From: Hydrocarboniphaga daqingensis
GTDB taxonomy: Bacteria > Pseudomonadota > Gammaproteobacteria > Nevskiales > Nevskiaceae
DNA: 64,000 nucleotides
NCBI RefSeq assembly: GCF_900129825.1
Contig: NZ_FQWZ01000003.1
Span: 426,353-490,352 of the forward strand
Direction of reading: 5' to 3'
How positions within the stretch are numbered: position 1 is the first letter of the stretch; each line of letters opens with the position of its first letter. The translations under genes and the position numbers were made by a program. Shown piece after piece: positions 1-8,741 of this stretch. Under the pieces are notes generated by a model. The model saw only the letters and a list, made by a program, of their open reading frames with translations. It was not told the DNA's origin and made no database searches.

Positions 1-351
1 GCGGGCTCGGAGATGTGGGACACGACCAATGTCGCCGTCAAAAGCGTGTCGCGGATCCGATTTGTGCCGGCACAGTTTGATCTGTTCGTCGAGCGGCTCG
101 AGCGTCAAGGCAGCGAAACCCGCGCTTTTCTGCAGCAGACGCAGCAACCGTTTTTCGAGATTGGATATTCCGACGTAGAGGCGAATCGGTACGAACCGCT
201 GTGTCATTACTTGCAGGTTCAGCCGACTGACAATATGGCGCCGCGGATCGGCAAGCAAAACAAGCGTCAAACGGCTCTCAAGTTGGTCAATCCCGAGGTC
301 GCCCGGGCGCATCTTGCCACTCGAGGCCTCGGCCACCTCTGGGTGGATTGA
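1..351 (+). CDS. Sulfotransferase-like protein, C-terminal part (5' truncated by window edge)
   Basis: The frame is open from base 1 and ends at a TGA at 349-351, so only the last 116 residues are present. The tail has the layout seen at the end of bacterial Stf0-like sulfotransferases: a helical stretch, then 'IGYSDVEANRYEPLCHYLQV' (matching the usual 'Y-E-D-L...L..FLGV'), then a Lys/Gln-rich strand and a final 'NPEVARAHL' helix. The PAPS-binding P-loop lies upstream of the window, so the family call rests on the tail and on the sulfotransferase-rich neighbourhood. A truncated glycosyl or acyl transferase cannot be excluded. Confidence 0.45.
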   Translation, partial: AGSEMWDTTNVAVKSVSRIRFVPAQFDLFVERLERQGSETRAFLQQTQQPFFEIGYSDVEANRYEPLCHYLQVQPTDNMAPRIGKQNKRQTALKLVNPEVARAHLATRGLGHLWVD

Positions 352-418
352 GTTTCGCAGTACGATTCATAGACCGGTCAGACAACATCGGCCGCCTCCA
401 ATAATAACGATAGAACCC

Positions 419-1447
419 ATGCACCTTCAGATCGACCAAACCCAACTCGCCCGCCTCGCGGCAATGCCCGAGACTCTCAAGTACGAAGGCGAATTCGGCG
501 CGGAACTGGTCACCTTCATCCCGTTCGTTTACTGGTGCCATTGCATCGGCCTGTTCAAAGGACGCAAGGTGTCGACCTACAAGGGCATGCGCCCTCTCTA
601 TTACTTTCTAGGCGACGACCAGGTTATCGAGCGGGACGACACTCGGCATTGGGTCCCGTTTGCTCAGCGCAAATCGCCGGATCAGTGGCTGGTGCTGCCC
701 AATGCCAACGAACACACGTCGGTGCGCAGCCCGATGGAATACTTCCCTGATTATCGGTCTGCTTTTTCAACCGGGGAGCTGACGTTTGATAAGCCGCTGG
801 TTGTCATTCACAACAAATACAATCTTGAGTGGAACAACGAACCGCCACGCAACTTTTTCTCGCTCGAGGACCTCGAGGAGATGTTCAATCTACTGAAGGG
901 CGGATATCAGGTGGTGTACATCCGCCACGGCATGGGCGGCGTTTCGCAGGGATACAGCCTGGACCACAATCAGTTGATGGATTTCGGCGATGCCGATCTG
1001 CTGACGCGTCATCCCGAAGTATTATCGTTCAACGCGCTCCACGAACGCTTCAAAGATCGCTTCTCGGTCAACGCCTTCAAGGCGGCGCTTTATGCCAAAA
1101 GCTATCGGTTCATATCGGTACAGGGCGGCGGCGCCTACCAATGCGCAATGTATTCTGGGTCGGGACTGCTGATCTATCACAAGGACGGCCCTGAGATTCA
1201 TCATTCGTATTCCAAGGGATTCTTCACGCGAACCGCCAATCCAGCGCCGTTGTTGCTGGTAGCAACCAACCGCGCTGAGTTAATGGCAGGTGTGCAGGCT
1301 ATCGGTAGTGGCTTCGTGTTCAGCGGACGGTTCATTCCCGGATCAAAGCACATCAACCGAATGAAGCGTCTGTCGCCGCACCGGTTCAAGCCCAAGCGGC
1401 CAGCGAAGTACGGCATGGCGGAGTTGCCAGTTCACCTTGTTCAATAA
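419..1447 (+). CDS. Conserved protein of unknown function, paralogue A
   Basis: This 342-residue protein has no family I can name. It is clearly paralogous to the next gene: both share 'GEFGAELVTF-PFVYW', 'DRKVSTY-GMRPLY-FL', 'VVHNK-N-EWN', a histidine-glycine pair (VYIRHG / VYLRHG) and 'FISVQGGGA-QCA'. The glycine-rich 'VQGGGAYQCAMYSGSGLL' region near the C terminus, followed by an acidic residue, recalls the nucleotide-sugar pocket of GT-B enzymes, but this is only a resemblance. No signal peptide or membrane helix is seen. The ATG at 419 is chosen because the conserved part begins shortly after it. An upstream in-frame start at 314 would overlap the previous gene. A role in the glycan pathway is inferred from context. 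Confidence 0.75.
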   Translation: MHLQIDQTQLARLAAMPETLKYEGEFGAELVTFIPFVYWCHCIGLFKGRKVSTYKGMRPLYYFLGDDQVIERDDTRHWVPFAQRKSPDQWLVLPNANEHTSVRSPMEYFPDYRSAFSTGELTFDKPLVVIHNKYNLEWNNEPPRNFFSLEDLEEMFNLLKGGYQVVYIRHGMGGVSQGYSLDHNQLMDFGDADLLTRHPEVLSFNALHERFKDRFSVNAFKAALYAKSYRFISVQGGGAYQCAMYSGSGLLIYHKDGPEIHHSYSKGFFTRTANPAPLLLVATNRAELMAGVQAIGSGFVFSGRFIPGSKHINRMKRLSPHRFKPKRPAKYGMAELPVHLVQ

Positions 1448-1469
1448 ATCGCGGGTTGGGGATGCGCGC

Positions 1470-2510
1470 ATGAGTCACGACAACAAAACGGCTGCCTATT
1501 TCGGTGCGCGCGATTTGCCGGACGTGATTGACTACGTCGGCGAATTTGGGGCGGAGCTGGTTACGTTTCTGCCCTTCGTCTATTGGCTATATCGCGCCGG
1601 CCAACTAGGTGACCGCAAAGTGTCGACCTATCGCGGTATGCGCCCGCTTTATTTTTTTCTGAGCGATGATCAGTTGATCGAAAAAGACGAGCCGCGTCGA
1701 TTCGTTGGCTACCAAAAGCGCACTGATCCTTCGATATGGGGATTCATTCCCAATCCGAACGAACTGATCGCAACCCGGAACGCCTATGAGGCCTTTCCGA
1801 ATTATCGCAAGCAATTTCAGTCGACGCGTTTTTCGTTCGATAAACCTTTGCTCGTGGTTCACAACAAGTTCAACCGCGAATGGAACTCCGATACGCCAGT
1901 CAACTTCTTCTCCATTGATCAATTGGAGCAGATGTTCTCGCGGCTGAAAGGGTACTACCAGATCGTTTATCTCCGACATGGTCGCAGCGGTAGCGTAGAC
2001 GGCTACAGCCCAGACCATAACTCGTTGATCGACTTTGATGAAACATCGGTGATGCAACGCCATCCGGAAGTGATCGACTTCGAACAGCACCATCGCGAGT
2101 ACGGTGGTGGCGTTGCCATCAATCAGTACAAGAACGAGTTGTATGCAGCCTGCCACCACTTCATTTCGGTGCAGGGCGGTGGCGCTCATCAATGCGCGCT
2201 GTTTTCGGGGTCGCTGCTGCTGATCCTGCACAAGCGTGGTCCCGAGGCGGTTCATGCGTACTCCAACGGCTTTTACCAGTACGCGACGAATCCAGCGCCG
2301 GTCTGCATGATCGCTTTCAACGACCGGCAGTTGCAGGACGGGCTCGGTGCATTCACTGATGCCAGCTTATGCCAAGGTCGCGTCATGCTGGGCGCCAACG
2401 GGTCTCGCATCGCCAACGACTTGGCCCCGTCGCGAGTCCAGCGCAAGGGACAGCCGGTGTTCGGTACTGACCGCACTCCCGAGCCCGGCGATGTTGGTGT
2501 GCACTTTTGA
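1470..2510 (+). CDS. Conserved protein of unknown function, paralogue B
   Basis: The 346-residue product is the tandem paralogue of the gene just upstream (22 bp gap) and keeps the same block order throughout, with roughly half of the residues the same by eye. Conserved blocks are 'GEFGAELVTFLPFVYW', 'GDRKVSTYRGMRPLYFFL', 'LVVHNKFNREWNSDTPVNFF', 'YLRHGRSG', 'SPDHNSLIDF' and 'HFISVQGGGAHQCALFSGS'. The ATG at 1470 follows a weak GGGGAT ribosome site; a TTG at 1437 in the previous gene's end is the alternative. No transmembrane segment is visible. Tandem duplication of an unassigned, possibly glycosyltransferase-like family is the main observation. Confidence 0.75.
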   Translation: MSHDNKTAAYFGARDLPDVIDYVGEFGAELVTFLPFVYWLYRAGQLGDRKVSTYRGMRPLYFFLSDDQLIEKDEPRRFVGYQKRTDPSIWGFIPNPNELIATRNAYEAFPNYRKQFQSTRFSFDKPLLVVHNKFNREWNSDTPVNFFSIDQLEQMFSRLKGYYQIVYLRHGRSGSVDGYSPDHNSLIDFDETSVMQRHPEVIDFEQHHREYGGGVAINQYKNELYAACHHFISVQGGGAHQCALFSGSLLLILHKRGPEAVHAYSNGFYQYATNPAPVCMIAFNDRQLQDGLGAFTDASLCQGRVMLGANGSRIANDLAPSRVQRKGQPVFGTDRTPEPGDVGVHF

Positions 2511-2574
2511 CTCGCCAACGATCAGTGGGGCCGACCGCTCTGATTCCGGTGCGGACCCTCATTGACTGCTCCCG

Positions 2575-4035
2575 ATGATTTATCTGCATATCGGCCCGCA
2601 CAAGACGGGCACATCAACGCTGCAAGCTTGGCTCGCCGCCCATCGTGCGCTGCTGCTCTCGGCTGGCTATTGCTATCCCGGTACCGAGGAGAATCACCAC
2701 GTTCTGGGCCGGCAAGCCATTGTGGCAGCCCGCAAGGGTTTGGTTCCTCCCAGCTTGGTTGCCTATTTGCGCGAGACCGATCGCGCCGTCAACGGCATCA
2801 TCAGCACCGAGCATCTCGACGCGCTTGACGAGGGGACGGTCAAGGCCATCCGTGGCTGGTTCGGTGATCGTGACGTTACCGTCGTCATTTATGCACGCGC
2901 TCCTTGGGATCGTTCGGCGTCGATGTTAGGTGAGCACTTAAAGCGATTGAACCGTACCCGTTGGGGACGTGACTGGGACGACGTCGCCGATGATGCGCTG
3001 CCCGGTTTGGCGGGGCGCAGCAGCTTGCCGTCGATGCTGGGCACGTGGTCCAAAGTGTTTGGAAAGCCGAGCATCAAGCTTCGGGTTCTTGATCGTGCCC
3101 GACTGGTCGGTGGCGATCTGATCGCCGATTTCATTGACGCCATTGGTGCCGCAGATAACCCGGCTCTGATGGCGCATCGTTCGATTTCCGTCCAGAACGA
3201 AATGCCCGGTATCGATCAGCTGCGAATTCTTCGCTGCGCATCCGAGATCGTGGCCCCGGGAGACAAGCCGCCACGCGAATTGCGCAGGGCCGACAAGCAA
3301 GTCAATAAGCATGTCGGCGGTCTGTTGTTGCGCGCGTCGAAGTCGCTGGCCATCGACCACGGTCGCGCATCCTTATTGTCGGCACCCGAGGTTCGCCGTT
3401 ATCAGGCCGCAGCAGCAGCGCCGCATCAGGCCATTGCGCGGCAGTGGCTAGGGCTTGGCGACGAGGCCTTGTTTTCTGAGCCTGACTGGACGCGCCTGCC
3501 CGCCGAGTCATTCGATTGGAACATTCGCTTGGTGCCACACGCTGCGCTAGCGCAACTGGTCATCGAATCGACGATCGCCGCGCTCGACCAAACCACCCCA
3601 CTGGCCCGAGACGCACTGCAAAGGCTGGCACCGCTGGATGATCAACGCCGGATTCCGGCGGCCGCTGCGGCTTGGATGTCAGCGGTCCGCTGTTCTGGCA
3701 TCGCGGACCGCCTCGCGCTACAAGCGAACGCCGTGATCGGTGCGTGCCTGTGCATCGGTCTGGCGTGGCCGCGCGTCATGGGTGGTGCTGCCACTGCTTC
3801 GAGCGAGACGCCGGCGTGCGCCATCACGGATGTCATCGCGGCTTGGCGCGTAGCCGCCCCGTTGCAATCGGATGTAGCGCTTCAGCGCGTCGGCAGCATA
3901 GATAAACCTGGGCCGCGCAAGCTGATTGCGCTGGCCATTCAATCGATCCTGGCCGCCGGCGGCGGGCGCGACGCCATCGACGCTCATTGGCGGCGCGTCT
4001 ACTCGTCGGCGCGCCAGTTTTCGAAATCGTCCTGA
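2575..4035 (+). CDS. Sulfotransferase-like P-loop protein with long C-terminal extension
   Basis: The protein (486 aa) opens directly with 'YLHIGPHKTGTSTLQAWL' (residues 3-20). This is the 5'-phosphosulfate-binding loop of the PAPS-dependent sulfotransferase superfamily, with the Lys and Thr/Ser residues kept. A second conserved block, 'VTVVIYARAPWDRSAS', is where the 3'-phosphate-binding Arg/Ser of PAPS enzymes sits. The last ~180 residues are an Ala-rich helical extension not needed for the fold. It is separated by 12 bp from the next sulfotransferase gene, so the two are probably co-transcribed. The acceptor is presumably a sugar of the local glycan, by context only. Confidence 0.72.
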   Translation: MIYLHIGPHKTGTSTLQAWLAAHRALLLSAGYCYPGTEENHHVLGRQAIVAARKGLVPPSLVAYLRETDRAVNGIISTEHLDALDEGTVKAIRGWFGDRDVTVVIYARAPWDRSASMLGEHLKRLNRTRWGRDWDDVADDALPGLAGRSSLPSMLGTWSKVFGKPSIKLRVLDRARLVGGDLIADFIDAIGAADNPALMAHRSISVQNEMPGIDQLRILRCASEIVAPGDKPPRELRRADKQVNKHVGGLLLRASKSLAIDHGRASLLSAPEVRRYQAAAAAPHQAIARQWLGLGDEALFSEPDWTRLPAESFDWNIRLVPHAALAQLVIESTIAALDQTTPLARDALQRLAPLDDQRRIPAAAAAWMSAVRCSGIADRLALQANAVIGACLCIGLAWPRVMGGAATASSETPACAITDVIAAWRVAAPLQSDVALQRVGSIDKPGPRKLIALAIQSILAAGGGRDAIDAHWRRVYSSARQFSKSS

Positions 4036-4047
4036 CGGAGAGACTCA

Positions 4048-5118
4048 TTGCTGTACGTCCATATTGGCTGCCACAAGACCGGCAGCTCTGCCATCCAGCA
4101 GGCATTTATCCGTAACCGCGCGCTGCTTCTGGCGCAGGGCTGTGAATTTATTGCTGACGGCAACGGCGGCGGTGTTCACCGGTTGGCCCAAGGCCTGCGT
4201 GGGGCATCAATGCAGGCGCCGCTGCCGGCTGACTCGGCGATTGCGCAAATCGCCAAGTCAAAAGCGGCGGTCAAGGTCATTTCGTCCGAAGCCTTCGAGT
4301 CCGCTTCTGCCGATGGCGTCAAAGCCTTGCGTCGACATTTGGGCCGCCAGCCGGCAACCGTCGTTGTTTACTTGCGACGGCAGCCAGATGCGATCCAGTC
4401 GGCCTACCTGCAGCAGATCAAGCGCTGTGCAACCCGGATGCCGTTCGACGCTTGGTTTGAGCGGTTCGCCGTTGGCGCTGGCGGACGTTCGCGGTTCGAC
4501 TATGAGGTCTTGATCGATCGCTGGAAGCGCGCTGGCTTTGCCGACATTGTCGTGCGCCGCTATGACCGGGCGCTGTTGCCCGACCAAGATGTCGTGGCTG
4601 ATTTTCTGCAGGCGGTCGGGCAGTCCGGTGATCTCAGAAAAGATCCGCGTTGGACTGCGGTGCCGGACATCAACCGCTCGATCTCGATCGTCCAAGCTGA
4701 GGTACTACGGCAACTTTGGCAGCTTCATGGTGCTGTACCCGACGATGAACTGCGCAAGCAGTTCGACCCGCTCGTCACGCACTTTCTGGATACACGCGCT
4801 CGCGACAGCAGCAGCTTGCTGACCGAGGCGCAACTGGCGCTATGTGACCAGCAGTTTGCCGCCTCGAACCAGCGTGTCGCCGCGGCCTTCTTTCCATCTG
4901 ACGCGGCGCTGTTTCCCGAAAAGGTTTACGTGCCGCGCCAGGCTATGCCGAGCTCTCTGCTGGCACCCAAGCAATGGATCGCCGCACTTTCGTTCGCGAT
5001 GAAGCTATCGGCCGCCAAGCCTAAGCGCACTGACAAAGTGGCGGCGCGTAAGGCGGGAGGCGCCAAGCCGACGCCGTTGAAGCCGAATAAGGCTGGTGCA
5101 GCGCTCAAAGCAGGCTGA
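4048..5118 (+). CDS. Sulfotransferase-like P-loop protein
   Basis: The 356-residue product begins with 'LYVHIGCHKTGSSAIQQAFI', the PAPS-binding P-loop at the very N terminus. 'TVVVYLRRQPDAIQSAYLQQ' around residue 107 is the second cofactor-binding segment. The sequence is related to the gene 12 bp upstream but lacks its long extension. It ends instead in a Lys/Ala/Pro-rich basic tail. The start is a TTG at 4048 with a GGAGAG ribosome site (4037-4042) 5 bases before it, and no ATG in frame precedes the P-loop. It converges with the hydrolase gene on the other strand. Confidence 0.72.
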   Translation: MLYVHIGCHKTGSSAIQQAFIRNRALLLAQGCEFIADGNGGGVHRLAQGLRGASMQAPLPADSAIAQIAKSKAAVKVISSEAFESASADGVKALRRHLGRQPATVVVYLRRQPDAIQSAYLQQIKRCATRMPFDAWFERFAVGAGGRSRFDYEVLIDRWKRAGFADIVVRRYDRALLPDQDVVADFLQAVGQSGDLRKDPRWTAVPDINRSISIVQAEVLRQLWQLHGAVPDDELRKQFDPLVTHFLDTRARDSSSLLTEAQLALCDQQFAASNQRVAAAFFPSDAALFPEKVYVPRQAMPSSLLAPKQWIAALSFAMKLSAAKPKRTDKVAARKAGGAKPTPLKPNKAGAALKAG

Positions 5119-5148
5119 CCTTATCGAGGGCAGCAACGGGGGGTGAAC

Positions 5149-5176
5149 CGATAGCCTCTGTTGGCAAGTGCTATCG
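5149..5176. terminator. Weak inverted repeat between convergent genes
   Basis: Seven-base arms CGATAGC (5149-5155) and GCTATCG (5170-5176) with a 14-base loop lie in the 60-base gap between converging genes. There is no U tract, so a terminator role is only suggested by position. Confidence 0.25.
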
Positions 5177-5178
5177 AA

Positions 5179-6321
5179 TTACGCCGGCTTGCGGCCGCGC
5201 TTGTCATCCTTTCGGGCTGCTCGACGTGCTGCCTTGCGCTCAGCCTGCCGGGCCAATCGCAATTGCGCTTTGTCCTTGGCTTGCAGGCGTGGTGGCTTGC
5301 TTGCTTCGCTGCCGGGCGACTTGTCGCGTGTTTTTGCCTCGCCGGCCTGTAGTTTCTTTGGCCTGGGCTTCGCCGGCGCTGGTGTCGCGGTCGAAATCTC
5401 AATCGTGCCCGTGCTGGCGCCGAACTTTTGGGTCAACTCCTGCATCAGCGGCCCTGAGTGACCGACTTTTCGTAGCGCCAAGAGCGCGATTCTTCCGACT
5501 TTCTTGTGGCGCAGTGTCAGCGCCTGGTTTTTAAGCACCAAGTCGACGGCTTTGGGCGCTTGATTGGCAAGCAGTAGATTCCGGACGCGGGTCCTGAGTT
5601 CCTTGTGACCTAGATCGGTCTCCTCGTTCAGGTCGGGCCGCAGAACGCGGGACTCGTCGGCAAACGCCAGGAAGATGCTTTTCAGCTGGCGACGGTCGGA
5701 CAGCCCCTTGGTCACCGGGTGACCAAAGTTGGGGCATTCCAGCATGTCGACGGTGCTGCGACTGATCAGTGCTGATCGAAAGTTGCGTGCGTCGATCGCG
5801 TCGGGTGGGCCGAGCCGAGGCCGGGTTAGCATCGGGTCATATGCGATCAGCACATGCGAATCCGGTAGTACCGAGTCGGCGCTGACGGGATCGATTTCGG
5901 TTTCGACGTCGTTCTGCCACCGTGCCCACACCTTGGTCCGGGCTGGTGGACTTAGCGCAAACGCTTTGGTCGCGCCCAGATCGGCGGCAAACCGCAACGC
6001 CGCATAGGCTCCCATCGATGAGCCATACGTGAGCCTCGAGTAATCTTCGGGAAAGTAGGCGTCGATTGCACTGCGGATCGCGGATCGGACCTCGGCTCGC
6101 AACAGCGGCTGATACCAGTGGTTCTGCTTGGGCTGTATTCCCACCACGGCGTAACCGGCCTCGAGCAGAAACGTCGCACCCCATGGCTCCTTGGCGGCTA
6201 GCGATCCGCGCGGCTGGAAGCTGATGACAATCAGAGGTTTCGCATCGGCGGAAGCCTCTTGCTTGTAGGCGACGACATCGAGCGCATTGCTTGAGTAAAG
6301 CGTTTCCGGCGGGTGCGGCAT
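5179..6321 (-). CDS. Alpha/beta-hydrolase-fold protein with basic C-terminal tail
   Basis: In this 380-residue protein the motif 'YGSSMGAYAAL' carries the nucleophile elbow G-x-S-x-G, with Ser102 as the expected nucleophile. 'PNFGHPVTKG' supplies a plausible catalytic histidine. The last ~60 residues are dominated by Lys, Arg and Ala ('RLARQAERKAARRAARKDDK'), an unusual highly basic tail that could bind an anionic glycan or nucleic acid. The ATG at 6321 is chosen because it clears the upstream gene's stop at 6347; the ATG at 6399 would overlap it by 53 bases. An esterase or acyl-transfer role on the polysaccharide is inference from context. Confidence 0.6.
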   Translation of the reverse strand: MPHPPETLYSSNALDVVAYKQEASADAKPLIVISFQPRGSLAAKEPWGATFLLEAGYAVVGIQPKQNHWYQPLLRAEVRSAIRSAIDAYFPEDYSRLTYGSSMGAYAALRFAADLGATKAFALSPPARTKVWARWQNDVETEIDPVSADSVLPDSHVLIAYDPMLTRPRLGPPDAIDARNFRSALISRSTVDMLECPNFGHPVTKGLSDRRQLKSIFLAFADESRVLRPDLNEETDLGHKELRTRVRNLLLANQAPKAVDLVLKNQALTLRHKKVGRIALLALRKVGHSGPLMQELTQKFGASTGTIEISTATPAPAKPRPKKLQAGEAKTRDKSPGSEASKPPRLQAKDKAQLRLARQAERKAARRAARKDDKRGRKPA

Positions 6322-6346
6322 GTGCGGTGCGGCCTCAAGTCCGGGA

Positions 6347-7225
6347 CTAGTTCGCCCGATTGGGGCCCGGTGAAAGGCTGGCCTGGGCAAGATACTCACC
6401 GGCGGCGATCAGCTCGCGTGAGAACTGCTTCTTGTCCTTGAAGTACTCAAACGAGCGGCGCCACAGGTCCCAGATTTCGGGCGTGCCGTTGATAAGCAAT
6501 TTGGCGTAGTAAGCGCCACGGCCGGCGTCGTAGGATTCCAGCGTTTGCTGCGCTTCGGCGCTTCCGGTGCGGCGTCCATGGTCGTGGTAGACGATGGGGT
6601 CGGGCAGCAGCGCGCCGGTAAACCCACTGCGCGACGCCCGGCAGGCCAAGTCGATGTCCTCACAGGGGAATGGCGTGCCGGCTCCCAAGGCCTCGTCGAA
6701 CAGCCCGCATTGATCGAAGACCGACCGGTGCATGAACATGTTGGCGCCTTGAATCGTGCCGGCGGGCAGTATCCGCGTCCCTTTCGCGATCAGGCTTTCC
6801 TTCTCAATCTGGCACTGGGCAATGCGCGGATCATCTAGCTCGTTGTAGCGCACGATGGACGCCATTCCATACTGGAATCGGCGAACATCGAGCCGCGCTT
6901 GCAGCCGCAAAAAGTAATGGGGGCGGACAATGCAGTCGTCGTCGGTGAACGCGAGCCACTCTCCGCTGCTGGCCTTGACGCCAATGTTGCGGGCACGGCT
7001 CAAGCCTGGCACCGGCGCCTGCACATATCGAACGGGAAACGACTGGCGCTGCGCGAATGCTTCGATGACGGCCTGTGTGGCATCGGACGAGGCATTGTCG
7101 ACGGCGATCAGTTCAACATCGACCAGATCAACGTTGAGCCGTCGATGTGCCTTGGCGATCGACTGCAGGCAAGGGGTGAGGCTCGAGGCGCGGTTGCGTG
7201 TGCAAATGATTAGCGACAGTTTCAT
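6347..7225 (-). CDS. Family 2 glycosyltransferase (tandem copy 1)
   Basis: The 292-residue GT-A enzyme starts 'MKLSLIICTRNRASSL'. It has the nucleotide-sugar strand 'ELIAVDNASSDATQAVI' and the metal-binding acidic motif 'FTDDDC', then 'GTPFPCEDIDLACRASRSGF', the acceptor-side 'ED' motif of GT2 family enzymes. It is a close paralogue of the next gene on the same strand (7458-8369). The ATG at 7225 is chosen because the fold begins exactly there; an upstream in-frame start at 7294 adds a non-conserved leader. Likely cytoplasmic; it adds a sugar during assembly of the glycan repeat. Donor unknown. Confidence 0.85.
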   Translation of the reverse strand: MKLSLIICTRNRASSLTPCLQSIAKAHRRLNVDLVDVELIAVDNASSDATQAVIEAFAQRQSFPVRYVQAPVPGLSRARNIGVKASSGEWLAFTDDDCIVRPHYFLRLQARLDVRRFQYGMASIVRYNELDDPRIAQCQIEKESLIAKGTRILPAGTIQGANMFMHRSVFDQCGLFDEALGAGTPFPCEDIDLACRASRSGFTGALLPDPIVYHDHGRRTGSAEAQQTLESYDAGRGAYYAKLLINGTPEIWDLWRRSFEYFKDKKQFSRELIAAGEYLAQASLSPGPNRAN

Positions 7226-7457
7226 TGCACACTCGTCCGGCTGCTGGTCATCATTCCGGTGGATCTCCACAAGATCGAGGCGGGAATACTGCAAAGCATG
7301 ACCTTACGGTCATGTTGGCGGCAAGCGCTCGAACCGCAACGCCTCGGGTTGGCGCCGTCACGACGAGTGTTCGCGTCGATCGCGCATATCCCTCGTATAG
7401 CAGGGCTGAGGTACCTCGTGTGAAGCGGGCGGCGCTATCGTCTCCGATATATGGCGG

Positions 7458-8369
7458 TCAGCCGGGGTGGGGGCGGCCCGTTCGCTTCTTGCCGACGCCG
7501 GGCTTGGCAGGCTTCTGAGGTGCTCGCTGCTCGGCGGCAAGCGCCAGATATTGGCTCGCTGCCAGCAACTCCCGAGAAAGGGCGCCCAAGTCGTTGCTGC
7601 GCGAAAACGATACCGCCCAGTGCGCCCAGATCTCGTGCATATCTTCGGTCAGCAGCTTGGCGTAATAAGCGCCGCGCCCCAAGTCGTAAGATTCGATGGT
7701 CTTGCGAGCCTCCAGACTGCCGGTCCGGCGACCGTGGTCATGAAACACGACGATGCTGGGCAGCAGTGCGCCAACAAAACCCGCCCGTGATGCACGACTC
7801 GCCAGCTCGATGTCTTCGCAGGGGAAAGGGGTTCCCGCGCCCATGTTCTCGTCAAACAGGCCGCAGCGGTCCAACACGCGGCGGTGGCAGAACATGTTGG
7901 CGCTGTGAATCAAGCCTGTCGCCAGCACACGAGTGTGGGCCGGAATCAATCGCAGGTTTGATATCGCTTTGTGCGCGACGCGAATATCGTCAGCCTTGTT
8001 GTGTCGCAGCAGCTGGCCCATGCCGTACTGAAACTGATCCAGATCGACCGTGCGCGCAAACTCGGAGAAGTAGTCGCCCCGCAGTAGGCAGTCGTCGTCG
8101 GTAAAAATCAGCATCTCCGCCGAACTTGCCTCAACGCCTCGGTTACGAGCGTGGCTGCCGCCTGGCTTTTCGGCATAGACGTAGCGCACCTCGAATCCGG
8201 CTTCGCCCGCAAAGCGGTCGACGACGGCCTTGGTATCGTCGGTCGATCCGTTGTCTGCCACCACCAGCTCCAGTTCGACCGATGGATCGTATGCGGCCTT
8301 GACCGAATCGAGGCAGCGCATGAGCTGCTGGGCGCGATTGCGGGTAGGGATAATCAGAGAAACTTTCAT
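7458..8369 (-). CDS. Family 2 glycosyltransferase (tandem copy 2)
   Basis: This 303-residue protein has the same architecture as the downstream copy: 'MKVSLIIPTRNRAQQLMRC', 'LVVADNGSTDDTKAVVDRF', 'IFTDDDC' and 'GTPFPCEDIELASRASRAGF'. Both end in a shared 'ESYD-GRGAYYAKLL' block and diverge only in the last ~40 residues, where this copy gains a Lys/Pro-rich tail. The 232-base gap before copy 1 holds no gene that I can see. Two adjacent enzymes of the same type suggest two similar linkages made in sequence, or a recent duplication. Confidence 0.85.
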   Translation of the reverse strand: MKVSLIIPTRNRAQQLMRCLDSVKAAYDPSVELELVVADNGSTDDTKAVVDRFAGEAGFEVRYVYAEKPGGSHARNRGVEASSAEMLIFTDDDCLLRGDYFSEFARTVDLDQFQYGMGQLLRHNKADDIRVAHKAISNLRLIPAHTRVLATGLIHSANMFCHRRVLDRCGLFDENMGAGTPFPCEDIELASRASRAGFVGALLPSIVVFHDHGRRTGSLEARKTIESYDLGRGAYYAKLLTEDMHEIWAHWAVSFSRSNDLGALSRELLAASQYLALAAEQRAPQKPAKPGVGKKRTGRPHPG

Positions 8370-8741
8370 GGTCGACGCCAGTTGGATCCAAAGGCTTTCG
8401 CTCGAAGCGAAAAAATTCGAAGTTCGTTGTGGTGAATACGATCGGAGTCAGGCATGGCATGGGGTCGTTCGAATGGGTGCGAAGGTCCCACGCCCAGCGC
8501 TGCACTGAACAGAGCAGGGCAATACGGGTGATACGTGCTTCGGAGATGCTCGTAACGTATCGCTCGAGCGTCATTACATGCTGCGGCGGATAGATTTCCT
8601 ATCCGCTTCGTCGCCACGAGCGTGGCCCTGGCACTTCGCTGCTCACGAGCTCGGCATTGTTCACTTGTGTCGGTGCCCTGGCGCCGGCCGCCATCTTGCG
8701 AATGTCTCTTGTCGTCAGCGGTTTGTGCGAGTGTGGGCACG
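8370..8741. other. Intergenic region with two inverted repeats
   Basis: No convincing gene lies in these 372 bases between two - strand genes. An inverted repeat with 8-base arms GCGGATAG and CTATCCGC and a 5-base loop lies at 8586-8606, downstream of the sulfotransferase stop. It could be a terminator, but no U tract follows on either strand. A second, shorter repeat (7-base arms around CGA, starting near 8396) lies about 26 bases upstream of the glycosyltransferase start codon. Confidence 0.4.

Noticed and set aside
1605-2255. A 216-residue - strand frame
   Set aside because: Antisense to paralogue B, which has a well-supported + strand frame.
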